Origin: Gammaproteobacteria bacterium
GTDB lineage: Bacteria; Pseudomonadota; Gammaproteobacteria; Nevskiales; Nevskiaceae
Assembly (NCBI GenBank): GCA_026398815.1
Contig: JAPLSA010000019.1
Location: forward strand, 1-64,000
DNA length: 64,000 nucleotides
Reading direction: 5' to 3'
The translations under genes and the position numbers were made by a program. Below the pieces are notes generated by a model. It made no database searches, was not told where the DNA came from, and saw only the letters and a list, made by a program, of their open reading frames with translations. Of the stretch, positions 1-9,132 are shown piece after piece. Position 1 is the first letter of the stretch. Every line of letters starts with the position of its first letter.

Positions 1-76
1 CGGCGACCTTCGCCCCCGCCTCGACCTCTTTCAGGATCCGGACGATCTGTTCTTCGGAAAACTTCGACTTCTTCAC
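1..76 (-). CDS. IS3-family transposase OrfA, N-terminal 25 codons only
   Basis: The reverse complement opens with GTG and reads MKKSKFSEEQIVRILKE, then a short acidic stretch ending AGAKVA. This is the start of the helix-turn-helix (HTH_Tnp_1) domain of IS3-family OrfA proteins. OrfA supplies the DNA-binding part of the transposase, normally fused to the DDE catalytic OrfB by programmed frameshifting. A good ribosome binding site (AAGGAG) lies about 6 nt before the GTG. The gene is cut by the window edge, so its integrity cannot be judged. Confidence 0.8.
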   Translation of the reverse strand, partial: MKKSKFSEEQIVRILKEVEAGAKVA

Positions 77-139
77 GCAGAGCTCCTTCGTTCAAAGAAA
101 CTCTACCGGCAGGTGTCTTCGAAAAACGAGGACGCTTCA
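1..139 (-). mobile_element. IS3-family insertion sequence, terminal part (rest lies outside the window)
   Basis: Read on the minus strand, the segment starts at 139 with TGAAGCGTCCTCG, the TGA-type terminus typical of IS3-family inverted repeats. It is followed about 60 nt later by a transposase start. Just beyond it, from base 140, the plus-strand reading frame of a GGDEF-EAL protein begins abruptly in mid-domain, which places the element boundary at about 139/140. The other end of the element, the rest of the transposase and any target duplication lie left of the window. The exact boundary is inferred from where GGDEF homology begins and could be off by a few bases. Confidence 0.75.
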
Positions 140-1220
140 GTGGTGCTACTGCCGGAGCCGGGCGAAGATGCAGGCGTGGTGGAGCGGCTGGCCCGAAAGA
201 TCGTCGACGCCATCGGCGCACCGATGATCCTGCATGGGCAAGAGCTGGAAGTGACGCCGAGTCTCGGCGTCGCAGTGTTCCCGGATGACGGTGCCCATGC
301 CGACACCCTGATGAAGAACGCCGATACCGCGCTATACCGGGCCAAGGCGCTGGGTCGCAACGCTTACCGGATGTTCAGCAGCGATATGGCCAAGGTCGCC
401 GACCGGCGCCTGAGCATCGAAGCCGCGATGCGGCAGGCGCTGAAGCGGAACGAGTTCCGGCTGCACTACCAGCCGCAGGTCGATCTCGACAGTGGCGCGG
501 TGACCGGCATGGAAGCGCTGCTGCGCTGGACCGATCCGCTGCTCGGTGTGATGTCGCCGGCGGACTTCATTCCGGTGGCCGAGGAAAGTGGGCTGATCCT
601 GCAGATCGGGGAATGGGTGCTGCGCACGGCAACCCGCGAAGCCGTCGATATCCAGCAGCGCAGTGGCCACGACTTGCGACTGGCCGTCAATCTGTCAGCG
701 CGACAGTTCCGGCAGAACGATCTGGTGGAGATAGTCGCCGACGCGCTGACCCGTTCTGGACTGCCGGCGGCTCAGCTGGAACTGGAAATCACCGAAGGCG
801 CGCTGATGGCCGATACCGATGAAACCCAGGTCCGTCTCAAGGCCCTGCAGGCACTGGGGGTGTCGATCGCGATCGACGATTTCGGCGTCGGCTTTTCCAG
901 CCTGTCCTATGTCACCCGCTTCGATATCGACACACTGAAGATCGACCGCTCGTTCATCGCTGCGCTGCCCGGCAGCGCCAGCGATGCGGCGGTTGCCAGA
1001 ACAGTGATCGCGCTCGGTCAGGCGCTGGATATCACGGTGGTAGCCGAAGGTGTCGAGAACGATGCCCAGCTCGATTTCCTGCGCGGCCATCGCTGCGATC
1101 TGGCGCAGGGTGCGCGCTTCGGCATGCCGGTCGAGCCGGCGAGCTTCAGCGTTCAGGGCTTCCATTTCGCTGCGGCTTTGTCGCCCGACGATTTCATCGC
1201 CCGGCTGCCGGAGCTGGCTG

Positions 1221-1234
<14 letters not shown>
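140..1234 (+). pseudogene. GGDEF-EAL c-di-GMP protein, 3' part, interrupted by the IS element
   Basis: The frame resumes at VVLLPEPG, the residues that normally follow the GGDEF signature, so the diguanylate-cyclase active-site motif is on the far side of the insertion. The rest of the GGDEF fold is present (SLGVAVFP, NADTALYRAK). A full EAL phosphodiesterase domain follows: EALLRW, NLSARQF, EITE, DDFGVGFSSL, LKIDRSFI and VVAEGVE are all intact, so the catalytic Glu, Asp-Asp, Lys and Glu ligands are kept. The late QGxxF-x-P element is slightly divergent (QGARFGMP). The frame stays open into the insertion-sequence end, where a GTG at 113 could start a 373-residue EAL-containing product. No strong ribosome binding site is seen there. 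A broken gene is the safest call, with residual EAL expression possible. Confidence 0.8.
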
Positions 1235-1682
<448 letters not shown>

Positions 1683-1684
1683 CG

Positions 1685-2305
1685 TCAGGTTCGGGGTTTC
1701 GGGAATCGGGTCCAGCCGCGTTCGGTAACCACGGCATCGAGGCGGACATCGAAGGCTTCCATCGGCAGCGCCTCGACCGCCTGGGCGGCGTAAGCGTAGC
1801 CGATGCGCTGCGGCCGCCGGCCGAGGCGCGGCGCCGCCAGTGCGCGGTCGTAGTAGCCGCCACCGTTGCCGAGCCGGCCACCGTCGGCATCGAAGCCGAG
1901 CAGCGGTACCAGGATCAGGTCGAAGTGACGCGCGCCGTGCATCGGCCGCCGCGTCACCGGTTCCGGCAGCCGCAACGGGCCGGTGCGACGCAGGGCGGTA
2001 CCGGCGTGGAACGGCACGAAACGCATCCGCCAGTTGCGCAGCGTGACCGGCACCGACAGGCAATGGCCGGCGCGCAGCAGCGCCCGGCGCAGCGGCAGCG
2101 TCGAGAGTTCGGAGTGCACCGACAGGTAGATGGCGATCCGGCAGCGGCGCGGCAGGCGCTGGACCAGTGCCCGTGCGGCGAGTCGCGCAGCCTTGCGGCG
2201 ATCGGCTTCAGGAAGGCGGCTGCGGCGGCTGCGCAGCACGCGCCGCAGCGCTGACTTCTGCGCTGCGGAGGAAAGTGGAAAGGTGTCTCCCGCCTGTGCC
2301 GTCAT
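1685..2305 (-). CDS. fau: 5-formyltetrahydrofolate cyclo-ligase
   Basis: This 206-residue enzyme uses ATP to convert 5-formyl-THF to 5,10-methenyl-THF in the cytoplasm. The family signature GRLGNGGGYYDR, which forms the ATP/phosphate site, is intact near the C-terminus, and an N-terminal K/R-rich helix (KSALRRVLRSRR) fits the family. The ATG at 2305 (MTAQAGD) gives a normal length. In-frame starts further upstream would fall in the 6S RNA gene. Position directly after 6S RNA and zapA is the classic gammaproteobacterial arrangement, in which this gene (ygfA in E. coli) is read from the 6S RNA transcript. Confidence 0.92.
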   Translation of the reverse strand: MTAQAGDTFPLSSAAQKSALRRVLRSRRSRLPEADRRKAARLAARALVQRLPRRCRIAIYLSVHSELSTLPLRRALLRAGHCLSVPVTLRNWRMRFVPFHAGTALRRTGPLRLPEPVTRRPMHGARHFDLILVPLLGFDADGGRLGNGGGYYDRALAAPRLGRRPQRIGYAYAAQAVEALPMEAFDVRLDAVVTERGWTRFPKPRT

Positions 2306-2466
2306 CCGTCTTCGACCTTGAGACGGAGGTCTCAAGTGGGCACCGCACAATACATTCGGGCTTCCCGCTACGGGGCGGGCCTGCACACCCTGCGTCGTTA
2401 TGGTTCCCGTTGCTGTGAATTAGGCTCAAGGGTTCCTGACGAACATCGAACACCGCAGGAGACACG
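2290..2466 (-). ncRNA. ssrS: 6S RNA
   Basis: The roughly 200-nt gap between zapA and fau is where gammaproteobacteria carry 6S RNA. On the minus strand it contains the expected elements in order: a 5' closing-stem strand with CTGCGGTGTTCG, the conserved AACCCTTGAGCC, a GC-rich apical hairpin (GCCCGCCCCGTAGCGGG), and a 3' arm CACTTGAGACC...GTCTCAAGG. 6S RNA binds the sigma-70 holoenzyme by mimicking an open promoter and represses transcription in stationary phase. The 5' end is placed from the upstream promoter; the 3' end is approximate and may overlap the first codons of fau. Confidence 0.8.
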
Positions 2467-2472
2467 CCAAGA

Positions 2473-2499
2473 ACATTAGCACGAACCGCCTTGTTTCAA
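2473..2499 (-). promoter_or_regulatory. Sigma-70-type promoter of the 6S RNA gene
   Basis: On the minus strand TTGAAA (2499-2494) and TAATGT (2478-2473) are separated by 15 nt, with the predicted 6S RNA start about 7 nt downstream. The spacer is a little short of the ideal 17 nt. The position between zapA and the RNA supports the call; no transcript data are available. Confidence 0.45.
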
Positions 2500-2517
2500 G
2501 GCTGGCGGACGCTGCCT

Positions 2518-2841
2518 TCAGTCGGCCGAATCGAGCGTCTGGTCGATGTCGAAGGCCATCTGCTGAAGCTTGTCGACGACTTCCTGATCGGGCCGTGACA
2601 GCGCCGGATCGCCCTTCAGCGCCAGCAGCTCGCGGGCCAGGTTCAGCGCCGTCATCACGGCGATGCGCTCGGCGCCAAGCGCCTTGCCGCGCCGGCGAAT
2701 CGCGGTCATCCGCTCGTTGAGATAGTCGGCCGATGCCACCAGGCCCTCGTGCTCGTCCGGCGGGCAAGTCACCGTGTATTCGCGCGACATGATGCGCACC
2801 GTCACGGTTCTCAGGTCCGGCTTGTCGGCGTCGCGGCTCAT
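2518..2841 (-). CDS. zapA: Cell division protein ZapA
   Basis: A 107-residue protein matching ZapA, which binds FtsZ and bundles protofilaments at the division ring. The N-terminal beta strands (VTVRIMSREYTVTCP) are followed by the helix with ADYLNERM and a C-terminal coiled coil (NLARELLALK onward), which forms the ZapA tetramer. It lies between the TIGR02449 coiled-coil gene (16 nt upstream) and 6S RNA on the same strand, the usual arrangement, and is probably transcribed with its upstream neighbour. Confidence 0.93.
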   Translation of the reverse strand: MSRDADKPDLRTVTVRIMSREYTVTCPPDEHEGLVASADYLNERMTAIRRRGKALGAERIAVMTALNLARELLALKGDPALSRPDQEVVDKLQQMAFDIDQTLDSAD

Positions 2842-2857
2842 CGGGCTGGCTCCAGGC

Positions 2858-3052
2858 TCAGACGTTCGGATCGGCTTCCAGCAGCCGGATACGCTCGACC
2901 ACCGCTTCGATGCGCCGCTTCAGTTCGGCGTTCAGCGCCAGCAGGCGGTCGCGTTCCTGGATCGCCCGCTTGCGCTCCAGACGCTCCTGGCGAAAGGCGG
3001 CGATCAGTCGCTGCACGCGTTCATCGAGATGGGCGACTTCGCTGTGGAGCAT
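2858..3052 (-). CDS. TIGR02449 family coiled-coil protein
   Basis: A 64-residue, highly charged protein predicted to be one continuous coiled coil, with Leu/Ile heptads from HLDERVQRLI to RIRLLEAD. Small proteins of this kind (TIGR02449) precede zapA in many Gammaproteobacteria and resemble ZapB in size and architecture, so a role at the divisome with ZapA is plausible but inferred. It is the first gene of the zapA transcription unit; a TATACT box lies about 25 nt upstream of the start. Confidence 0.85.
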   Translation of the reverse strand: MLHSEVAHLDERVQRLIAAFRQERLERKRAIQERDRLLALNAELKRRIEAVVERIRLLEADPNV

Positions 3053-3077
3053 GGGCGTACGGTGATGGACGGCGAAA

Positions 3078-3083
3078 AGTATA
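3078..3083 (-). promoter_or_regulatory. -10 box (TATACT) for the TIGR02449-zapA unit
   Basis: On the minus strand TATACT sits 25 nt before the ATG of the coiled-coil gene, followed by TTTCGCC. It lies at the base of the hairpin that ends the upstream protease gene. No clear -35 hexamer is visible because that region is the hairpin itself. Confidence 0.4.
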
Positions 3084-3085
3084 AC

Positions 3086-3111
3086 GCGGGCCTGTCTGGC
3101 GACAGGCCCGC
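3086..3111 (-). terminator. Hairpin after the DegQ-type protease gene
   Basis: GCGGGCCTGTC and GACAGGCCCGC form a perfect 11-bp stem around a TGGC loop, starting 43 nt after the protease stop. On the minus strand it is followed by GTTATACTTTT, only a modest U tract. It probably acts as an intrinsic terminator for the protease gene, immediately before the promoter of the zapA unit. Confidence 0.55.
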
Positions 3112-3154
3112 GTCATGACCGCGAACCGCTTTGCAGATCAGCGAGCCGCCGCGC

Positions 3155-4618
<1,464 letters not shown>

Positions 4619-4670
4619 GACTTTCCTGGAAGGTTCCGTTCTGTTGGTCGTTCGGGAAGAACGTGGCGGT

Positions 4671-4697
4671 GTGACCATGGCGTGAGCGGCAAGTTTC
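4671..4697 (-). promoter_or_regulatory. Sigma-E-like promoter candidate before the protease gene
   Basis: On the minus strand GAAACTT (4697-4691) is followed after 15 nt by GTCAC (4675-4671), resembling the envelope-stress sigma-E pattern GAACTT-N15/16-GTCxxA. It lies about 50 nt upstream of a degP-like gene, a classic sigma-E target. The -10 part is imperfect, so this is a weak call. Confidence 0.3.
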
Positions 4698-4722
4698 ACC
4701 TGCGTTTCACGGTATTTTCGTC

Positions 4723-5802
4723 CTACTGCGGCGGATTCAAGCGCGAGGCTTCGAGGCCAGGCCCTGCCTGCATCCGCGCTGCCGGCCGCCATGCCGCACG
4801 CAGTCCGGCGCCGGCCAGCCGGGTCAGCGAGCCGATCAGCTGCTCGCGCAGGCCGCGCTTGACCCGGAAGTGGATTTCGTAGACCTCGCGCTGCTTGACG
4901 GCGTCGAGCAGCAGGTCATCGCTGGTCTGCAGGCGGTCGACGAGCCCCAGCGCCAGCGCCTGCGTGCCGTACCAGTGCTCGCCGGTGGCGACGCGGTCGA
5001 TCGCCAGCTGCTGGCGATGGTCGGCGACGAACGACTTGAACAACACATGGATCTCGTCCAGTTCCTGCTTGAACTTGGCGCGCGCGGCGTCGGTGTTTTC
5101 GCCGAACATCGTCAAGGTGCGCTTGTACTCGCCGGCCGTGTGCAGTTCGACGTCGATGGCGTTCTTGTCGAGCAGGCGGTGGAAGTTCGGCATCTGCGCC
5201 ACCACACCGATCGAGCCGATCACCGCGAATGGTGCGGCGACGATCTCGTCGGCGACACAGGCCATCATGTAGCCGCCGCTGGCGGCGACCTTGTCGATCG
5301 ACACCACCAGCCGCAGCCCGCGATCGCGGATGCGCTTGAGCTGCGAGGCTGCCAGGCCGTATGAGTGGACGATGCCGCCGCCGCTGTCGAGTCGCACCAG
5401 CACGGCGTCGTCGGGACGGGCAACCTGCAGCAGCGCGCTGATTTCCTCGCGCAGTGCGCCGACCTGCGAGGCCTCGATGTCGCCATCGAAATCGAGCACG
5501 AACAGGCGCGGCTTCGGCGCTGGCGCCTCGCCGCGCTTGGCGGCCTTGCGCTCCGCCTTCGCTTCCGCCTTGCGCTGCTTGGCCAGCGCCTTGTGTTCGT
5601 CGTCATCGAGCAGGTCGAGGTTCAGCACCTCGGCCATGTCCTTGTAGCGCTCGTTCAGATGCTTGACCTCCAGCCGCTCGCCGACCTGGCCGCGGCTCTC
5701 GCGGACCACGTTGGCGACCAGCGCGACCACCGCCACGATGGCGACGATCCAGGTCAGGGTCTTGGCGAGGAACAGGCCGTACTGCAGCAGCAGGTCTTGC
5801 AT
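4723..5802 (-). CDS. sohB: SohB-type inner-membrane signal peptide peptidase / protease
   Basis: 359 residues with a transmembrane segment at about 10-33, an S49_N extension that is Lys/Ala/Glu-rich (70-95), and a ClpP-fold S49 protease domain. The Ser-Lys dyad is seen as Ser175 (AASGGYM) and Lys227 (GEYKRTL); DSGGG at 139-143 fits the oxyanion region. S49 proteases degrade residual signal peptides and membrane proteins. It lies upstream of the DegQ-type gene on the same strand, with a 104-nt gap that holds that gene's own promoter candidate, so the two may be separately regulated parts of envelope quality control. Confidence 0.92.
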   Translation of the reverse strand: MQDLLLQYGLFLAKTLTWIVAIVAVVALVANVVRESRGQVGERLEVKHLNERYKDMAEVLNLDLLDDDEHKALAKQRKAEAKAERKAAKRGEAPAPKPRLFVLDFDGDIEASQVGALREEISALLQVARPDDAVLVRLDSGGGIVHSYGLAASQLKRIRDRGLRLVVSIDKVAASGGYMMACVADEIVAAPFAVIGSIGVVAQMPNFHRLLDKNAIDVELHTAGEYKRTLTMFGENTDAARAKFKQELDEIHVLFKSFVADHRQQLAIDRVATGEHWYGTQALALGLVDRLQTSDDLLLDAVKQREVYEIHFRVKRGLREQLIGSLTRLAGAGLRAAWRPAARMQAGPGLEASRLNPPQ

Positions 5803-5994
5803 GGCGTTTCCAGACGCTTATTAAGGAGAACAGGCGGTCACGCGCACGGCGTCAGGCGGGCGGCGACCGGGCGGGCGAGGCGCACCGCCTTTTTCGTCCA
5901 CAGGGAATGGGGGCGATGATCGCGCATTCAATGAAGGGGTATGCGGGCGACGGTGGCGCGGCGGCTGCCCACCGGGCACTGATAAAGTGCCGCC

Positions 5995-6438
5995 ATGAAC
6001 GAACCCGCCCGACGATTGCTGCCGCTGCACGCCAAGGTTTCCAGCGCGCTGACTCGCGAGGCGCGCTACGAAGGCGCGCTGCCGGTGGCGCGGCTCGAAC
6101 GCCTGCGCGCGGTGACCGCCGATGCCGACGGCAGCCTGCAGGTCGAACTGCAGCTGCTGCGCGACAAGACCCGGGTGCCGAAGCTCGAAGGCCGCGTGCG
6201 CGGCGAGCTGTCGATGATCTGCCAGCGCTGCCTGCAGCCGTTCCGCTGGCCGCTCGATGCCGCCATCGACCTGCGTTTGGTGTTCAACGAAGAAGAAGAG
6301 AGCCGGGTGCTGAAGGATTCCGAGCCGCTGCTGATCGAAGACGACCAGCTGCCGTTCCACGCCGTGGTCGAGGAAGAGGTGCTGCTGGCGCTGCCGTACG
6401 CGCCGCGCTGCGATCGCGACGACTGCGAACCGGGCTGA
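5995..6438 (+). CDS. yceD: YceD / DUF177 family protein
   Basis: 147 residues of the DUF177 family, required in several bacteria and plants for normal 23S rRNA accumulation and encoded beside rpmF. The conserved CxxC pair is Cys76/Cys79 (MICQRC), followed by LQPF and an acidic C-terminal half with DDQLPFH. The start is the ATG at 5995, 192 nt from the divergent sohB; a GATAAAGT sequence just upstream may be part of its promoter. It is the first gene of yceD-rpmF-plsX. Confidence 0.9.
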   Translation: MNEPARRLLPLHAKVSSALTREARYEGALPVARLERLRAVTADADGSLQVELQLLRDKTRVPKLEGRVRGELSMICQRCLQPFRWPLDAAIDLRLVFNEEEESRVLKDSEPLLIEDDQLPFHAVVEEEVLLALPYAPRCDRDDCEPG

Positions 6439-6482
6439 TCGGCGGGCGCAGAATTTTCCTGCCTTTTTCCAGGCAATCAGGG

Positions 6483-6488
6483 TAGACT
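6483..6488 (+). promoter_or_regulatory. -10 box (TAGACT) upstream of rpmF
   Basis: TAGACT is followed by the GC-rich TCGCGCCCC and lies 41 nt before the rpmF ATG, within the 90-nt yceD-rpmF gap. It shares its discriminator with the boxes before serS and ftsK. No convincing -35 hexamer was found. Confidence 0.35.
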
Positions 6489-6528
6489 TCGCGCCCCTGG
6501 GCGTACCCTGAGCCCACCGGAGTTCCCC

Positions 6529-6726
6529 ATGGCAGTCGCAAAATCAAAGAAATCCCGTTCCCGCCGCGGCATGCGCCGCGCCCACGATGCCCTGAGCGCG
6601 CCGACCCTTTCGGTCGACTCGACCTCGGGTGAGACGCACCTTCGCCATCACGTCACCGCCGACGGTTTCTACCGCGGCAAGCGCGTGATCGAGCTGAAGA
6701 CGGCTGAAGTCGCTGACGAAGCCTGA
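6529..6726 (+). CDS. rpmF: 50S ribosomal protein L32 (bL32)
   Basis: 65 residues beginning [17 protein letters not shown], the unmistakable basic N-terminus of bL32, a component of the large ribosomal subunit. This is the zinc-independent form: no CxxC pairs are present in the C-terminal half. A GGAG ribosome binding site precedes the ATG. Placement between yceD and plsX is the conserved order linking ribosome and lipid synthesis. Confidence 0.97.
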   Translation: MAVAKSKKSRSRRGMRRAHDALSAPTLSVDSTSGETHLRHHVTADGFYRGKRVIELKTAEVADEA

Positions 6727-6786
6727 GCTTCGCTGGCAGCGCGCTGAACGGACCTCTCCGCTTCCGCCCGCTGCCCCGGCGCAGTC

Positions 6787-7827
6787 ATGACGGCGCCTGT
6801 CCTGCTGGCCCTTGACGCGATGAGCGGTGACCACGGTCACCGCATCGTCGTGGACGCGGCTCTGCGGGCACTGGACGAACACCCGCAGCTGAGCCTGATC
6901 CTCGTCGGCGACGAGGCGGTCTTGGCGCGCGAGCTGGCGGCCCACCGGCGCAGCCAGGAATCCCGTATCCGTCTCCAGCACGCGACCCAGGTCGTGGCGA
7001 TGGACGAGCTGCCGTCGAAGGCGTTGCGCGGCAAGAAGGATTCGTCGATGCGGGTCGCCGTCGACCTGGTCAAGTCGGGCCAGGCGCAGGCGGCGGTGTC
7101 GGCCGGCAACACCGGCGCACTGATGGCGATCGCCAAGTTCGTGCTCAAGACGCTGCCGGGCATCGACCGGCCGGCGATCATTTCGCCGATGCCGACGGTC
7201 AGCGGCGCCACCCATGTGCTGGACCTCGGGGCCAATGCCTCGTGCTCGGCCGAGCAACTGTTCCAGTTCGCGGTGATGGGCTCGGCGCTGGTCACGGCGC
7301 TGCATGGCGTCGAGCGGCCCAGGGTCGCCTTGCTGAACATCGGCGAGGAAGAGATCAAGGGCAACGAGATGATCAAGCAGGCGGCGGTGCTGATCGCCGG
7401 CTCGAAGCTGCACTACACCGGCTTCATCGAAGGCGATGGCATCTTCCTGCATCCGGTCGACGTGGTGGTCTGCGACGGCTTCGTCGGCAATGTCGCGCTG
7501 AAGGCCGGCGAGGGCGTGGCCAAGCTGGTCACCCATTTCATGCGTGAGGAATTCACTCGTGACTGGCTGACCAAGGCCGTGGCGCTGATCGCCCGCTCGG
7601 TGCTGCGCCAGCTGGCCCGGCGCATGGACCCGCGCCGCTACAACGGCGCCAGCCTGGTCGGCCTCAACGGCACGGTGATCAAGAGCCACGGCGGCGCCGA
7701 CGCGCTGGCCTTCGCCAATGCCATCGAGGTTGCGCTGCGGGCGGTGCAGAACAACGTGCCGGCGCGCATCGCCTCGCTGCTGGCGGAATCGCTGGGCGCG
7801 TCGCCGACGACATCCGCGGCCGTCTAG
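6787..7827 (+). CDS. plsX: Phosphate acyltransferase PlsX
   Basis: 346 residues. PlsX makes acyl-phosphate from acyl-ACP, the first step of glycerophospholipid synthesis by PlsY. The N-terminal LALDAMSGDHG is the family start motif, and SAGNTGALM, NIGEEEIKGNE, GFVGNVALK and the C-terminal INGTVIKSHG-like LNGTVIKSHG are all recognisable. It lies 60 nt after rpmF on the same strand. In most Gammaproteobacteria fabH-fabD-fabG-acpP follow; here an efflux transporter starts 9 nt later. Confidence 0.96.
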   Translation: MTAPVLLALDAMSGDHGHRIVVDAALRALDEHPQLSLILVGDEAVLARELAAHRRSQESRIRLQHATQVVAMDELPSKALRGKKDSSMRVAVDLVKSGQAQAAVSAGNTGALMAIAKFVLKTLPGIDRPAIISPMPTVSGATHVLDLGANASCSAEQLFQFAVMGSALVTALHGVERPRVALLNIGEEEIKGNEMIKQAAVLIAGSKLHYTGFIEGDGIFLHPVDVVVCDGFVGNVALKAGEGVAKLVTHFMREEFTRDWLTKAVALIARSVLRQLARRMDPRRYNGASLVGLNGTVIKSHGGADALAFANAIEVALRAVQNNVPARIASLLAESLGASPTTSAAV

Positions 7828-7836
7828 GCGCGCGCC

Positions 7837-9105
7837 GTGAACCGCTTCCGCGCCAATCCCCGGCTGCTGGCGCCGCTGCTGGCCGGCATGGCGATGCTCG
7901 GCCCGTTTTCGATCGACGCCTTCTTCCCGGCGTTTCCGACCATGGAAGCCGAGTTCTCGGTGACCCGGGTGGCGATGCAGCAGAGCTTGAGCATCTACCT
8001 GGCGTCGTTCGCGGCGATGTCGCTGGTCCACGGGCCGCTGTCCGATGCCTACGGCCGGCGCGGCGTGATTCTCTGGTCGATGCTGCTGTTCGCGGTGGCT
8101 TGCGCCGGCTGCGCGCTGGCCGACTCCTACCACATGCTGCTGGCGTTCCGCGCCATGCAGGGCGTCTGCGCCGGCGCCGGCATGATCGTCGGCCGGGCGA
8201 TGATCCGTGATCGCCACGACGGCGCCGATGCCCAGCGGCTGATGTCGCAGGTCAGCTTCATCTTCGGCTTTGCGCCGGCCGTGGCGCCGATCATCGGCGG
8301 TCTGGTGCTTGGGCTGGCCGGCTGGCGGGCGATCTTCTGGCTGCTGGGCGGCTTCACCCTGGCGCTGGTCGCCGCCTCGCTGGCGGCGCTGCCCGAAACC
8401 CATCCGCGCGAGCGCCGCACCCGCTTCGCGCTGCGGCCGCTGCTGCGCACCTATCGCAGCGTGCTCGGCGACCGCCGCTTCCTGCTGCTCGGCTTCGCCG
8501 CCAGCCTGAACTTCGGCGCGCTGTTCATCTACATCGCCTCGGCGCCGTCGGTGGTGCTGGACCTGCTGAAGCTGTCGGAAACCCAGTTCGCCTGGCTGTT
8601 CGTGCCGGTGATCGCCGGGATGATGCTCGGCTCGGCCACGTCCGCGCGGATGGCCGGCCGGATGAGCCCGCTGCGCACGGTGCGCGTCGGCTTCGGCCTG
8701 ATGGCGATCGGCACGCTGCTGAACCTGGCCGGCAGCATCGGCCTGCGGCCGCAGGTGCCGTGGTTCGTGCTGCCGGTCGGCCTCATCGGCACCGGCGTGA
8801 CCCTGGCCTTTCCGACGCTGACCCTGCTGATGCTCGACCGCTTCCCGGCGGTTCGCGGCGCGGCCGCTTCGGTGCAGGCCACCATCAGCCTCGGCGTCTC
8901 GGCGCTGGTGTCCGGGCTGGTCGCGCCGCTGGTCGACGCCTCGCCGGTGCTGCTGGCCTCGGCGGCGGCGGCGATGACGGTCACCGGCTACCTGCTGTGG
9001 ACCTGGTACCGGCGGATCACGCCGGATATCGGCCCGCAGGTGCTGTCGGCGGCGCTGGAACCGGCCGTGGCGCCGACGCCGTCATCGGCGCACGTCCAGC
9101 GCTGA
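7837..9105 (+). CDS. Bcr/CflA-type MFS drug efflux transporter
   Basis: 422 residues with about 12 hydrophobic segments, typical of drug:H+ antiporters of the Bcr/CflA group. The N-terminal segment has the group's LGPFSIDAFFPAFP, followed by the loop 2-3 motif GPLSDAYGRRGVI (MFS motif A) and the fifth-helix region FIFGFAPAVAPIIGG (antiporter motif C-like). A GTG start at 7837, 9 nt after plsX, suggests transcription with plsX. The likely role is proton-driven export of a small molecule from the cytoplasm; the substrate cannot be told. Confidence 0.88.
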   Translation: MNRFRANPRLLAPLLAGMAMLGPFSIDAFFPAFPTMEAEFSVTRVAMQQSLSIYLASFAAMSLVHGPLSDAYGRRGVILWSMLLFAVACAGCALADSYHMLLAFRAMQGVCAGAGMIVGRAMIRDRHDGADAQRLMSQVSFIFGFAPAVAPIIGGLVLGLAGWRAIFWLLGGFTLALVAASLAALPETHPRERRTRFALRPLLRTYRSVLGDRRFLLLGFAASLNFGALFIYIASAPSVVLDLLKLSETQFAWLFVPVIAGMMLGSATSARMAGRMSPLRTVRVGFGLMAIGTLLNLAGSIGLRPQVPWFVLPVGLIGTGVTLAFPTLTLLMLDRFPAVRGAAASVQATISLGVSALVSGLVAPLVDASPVLLASAAAAMTVTGYLLWTWYRRITPDIGPQVLSAALEPAVAPTPSSAHVQR

Positions 9106-9132
9106 CAACAAACGCTGAGCAGCGGTGCCGGC

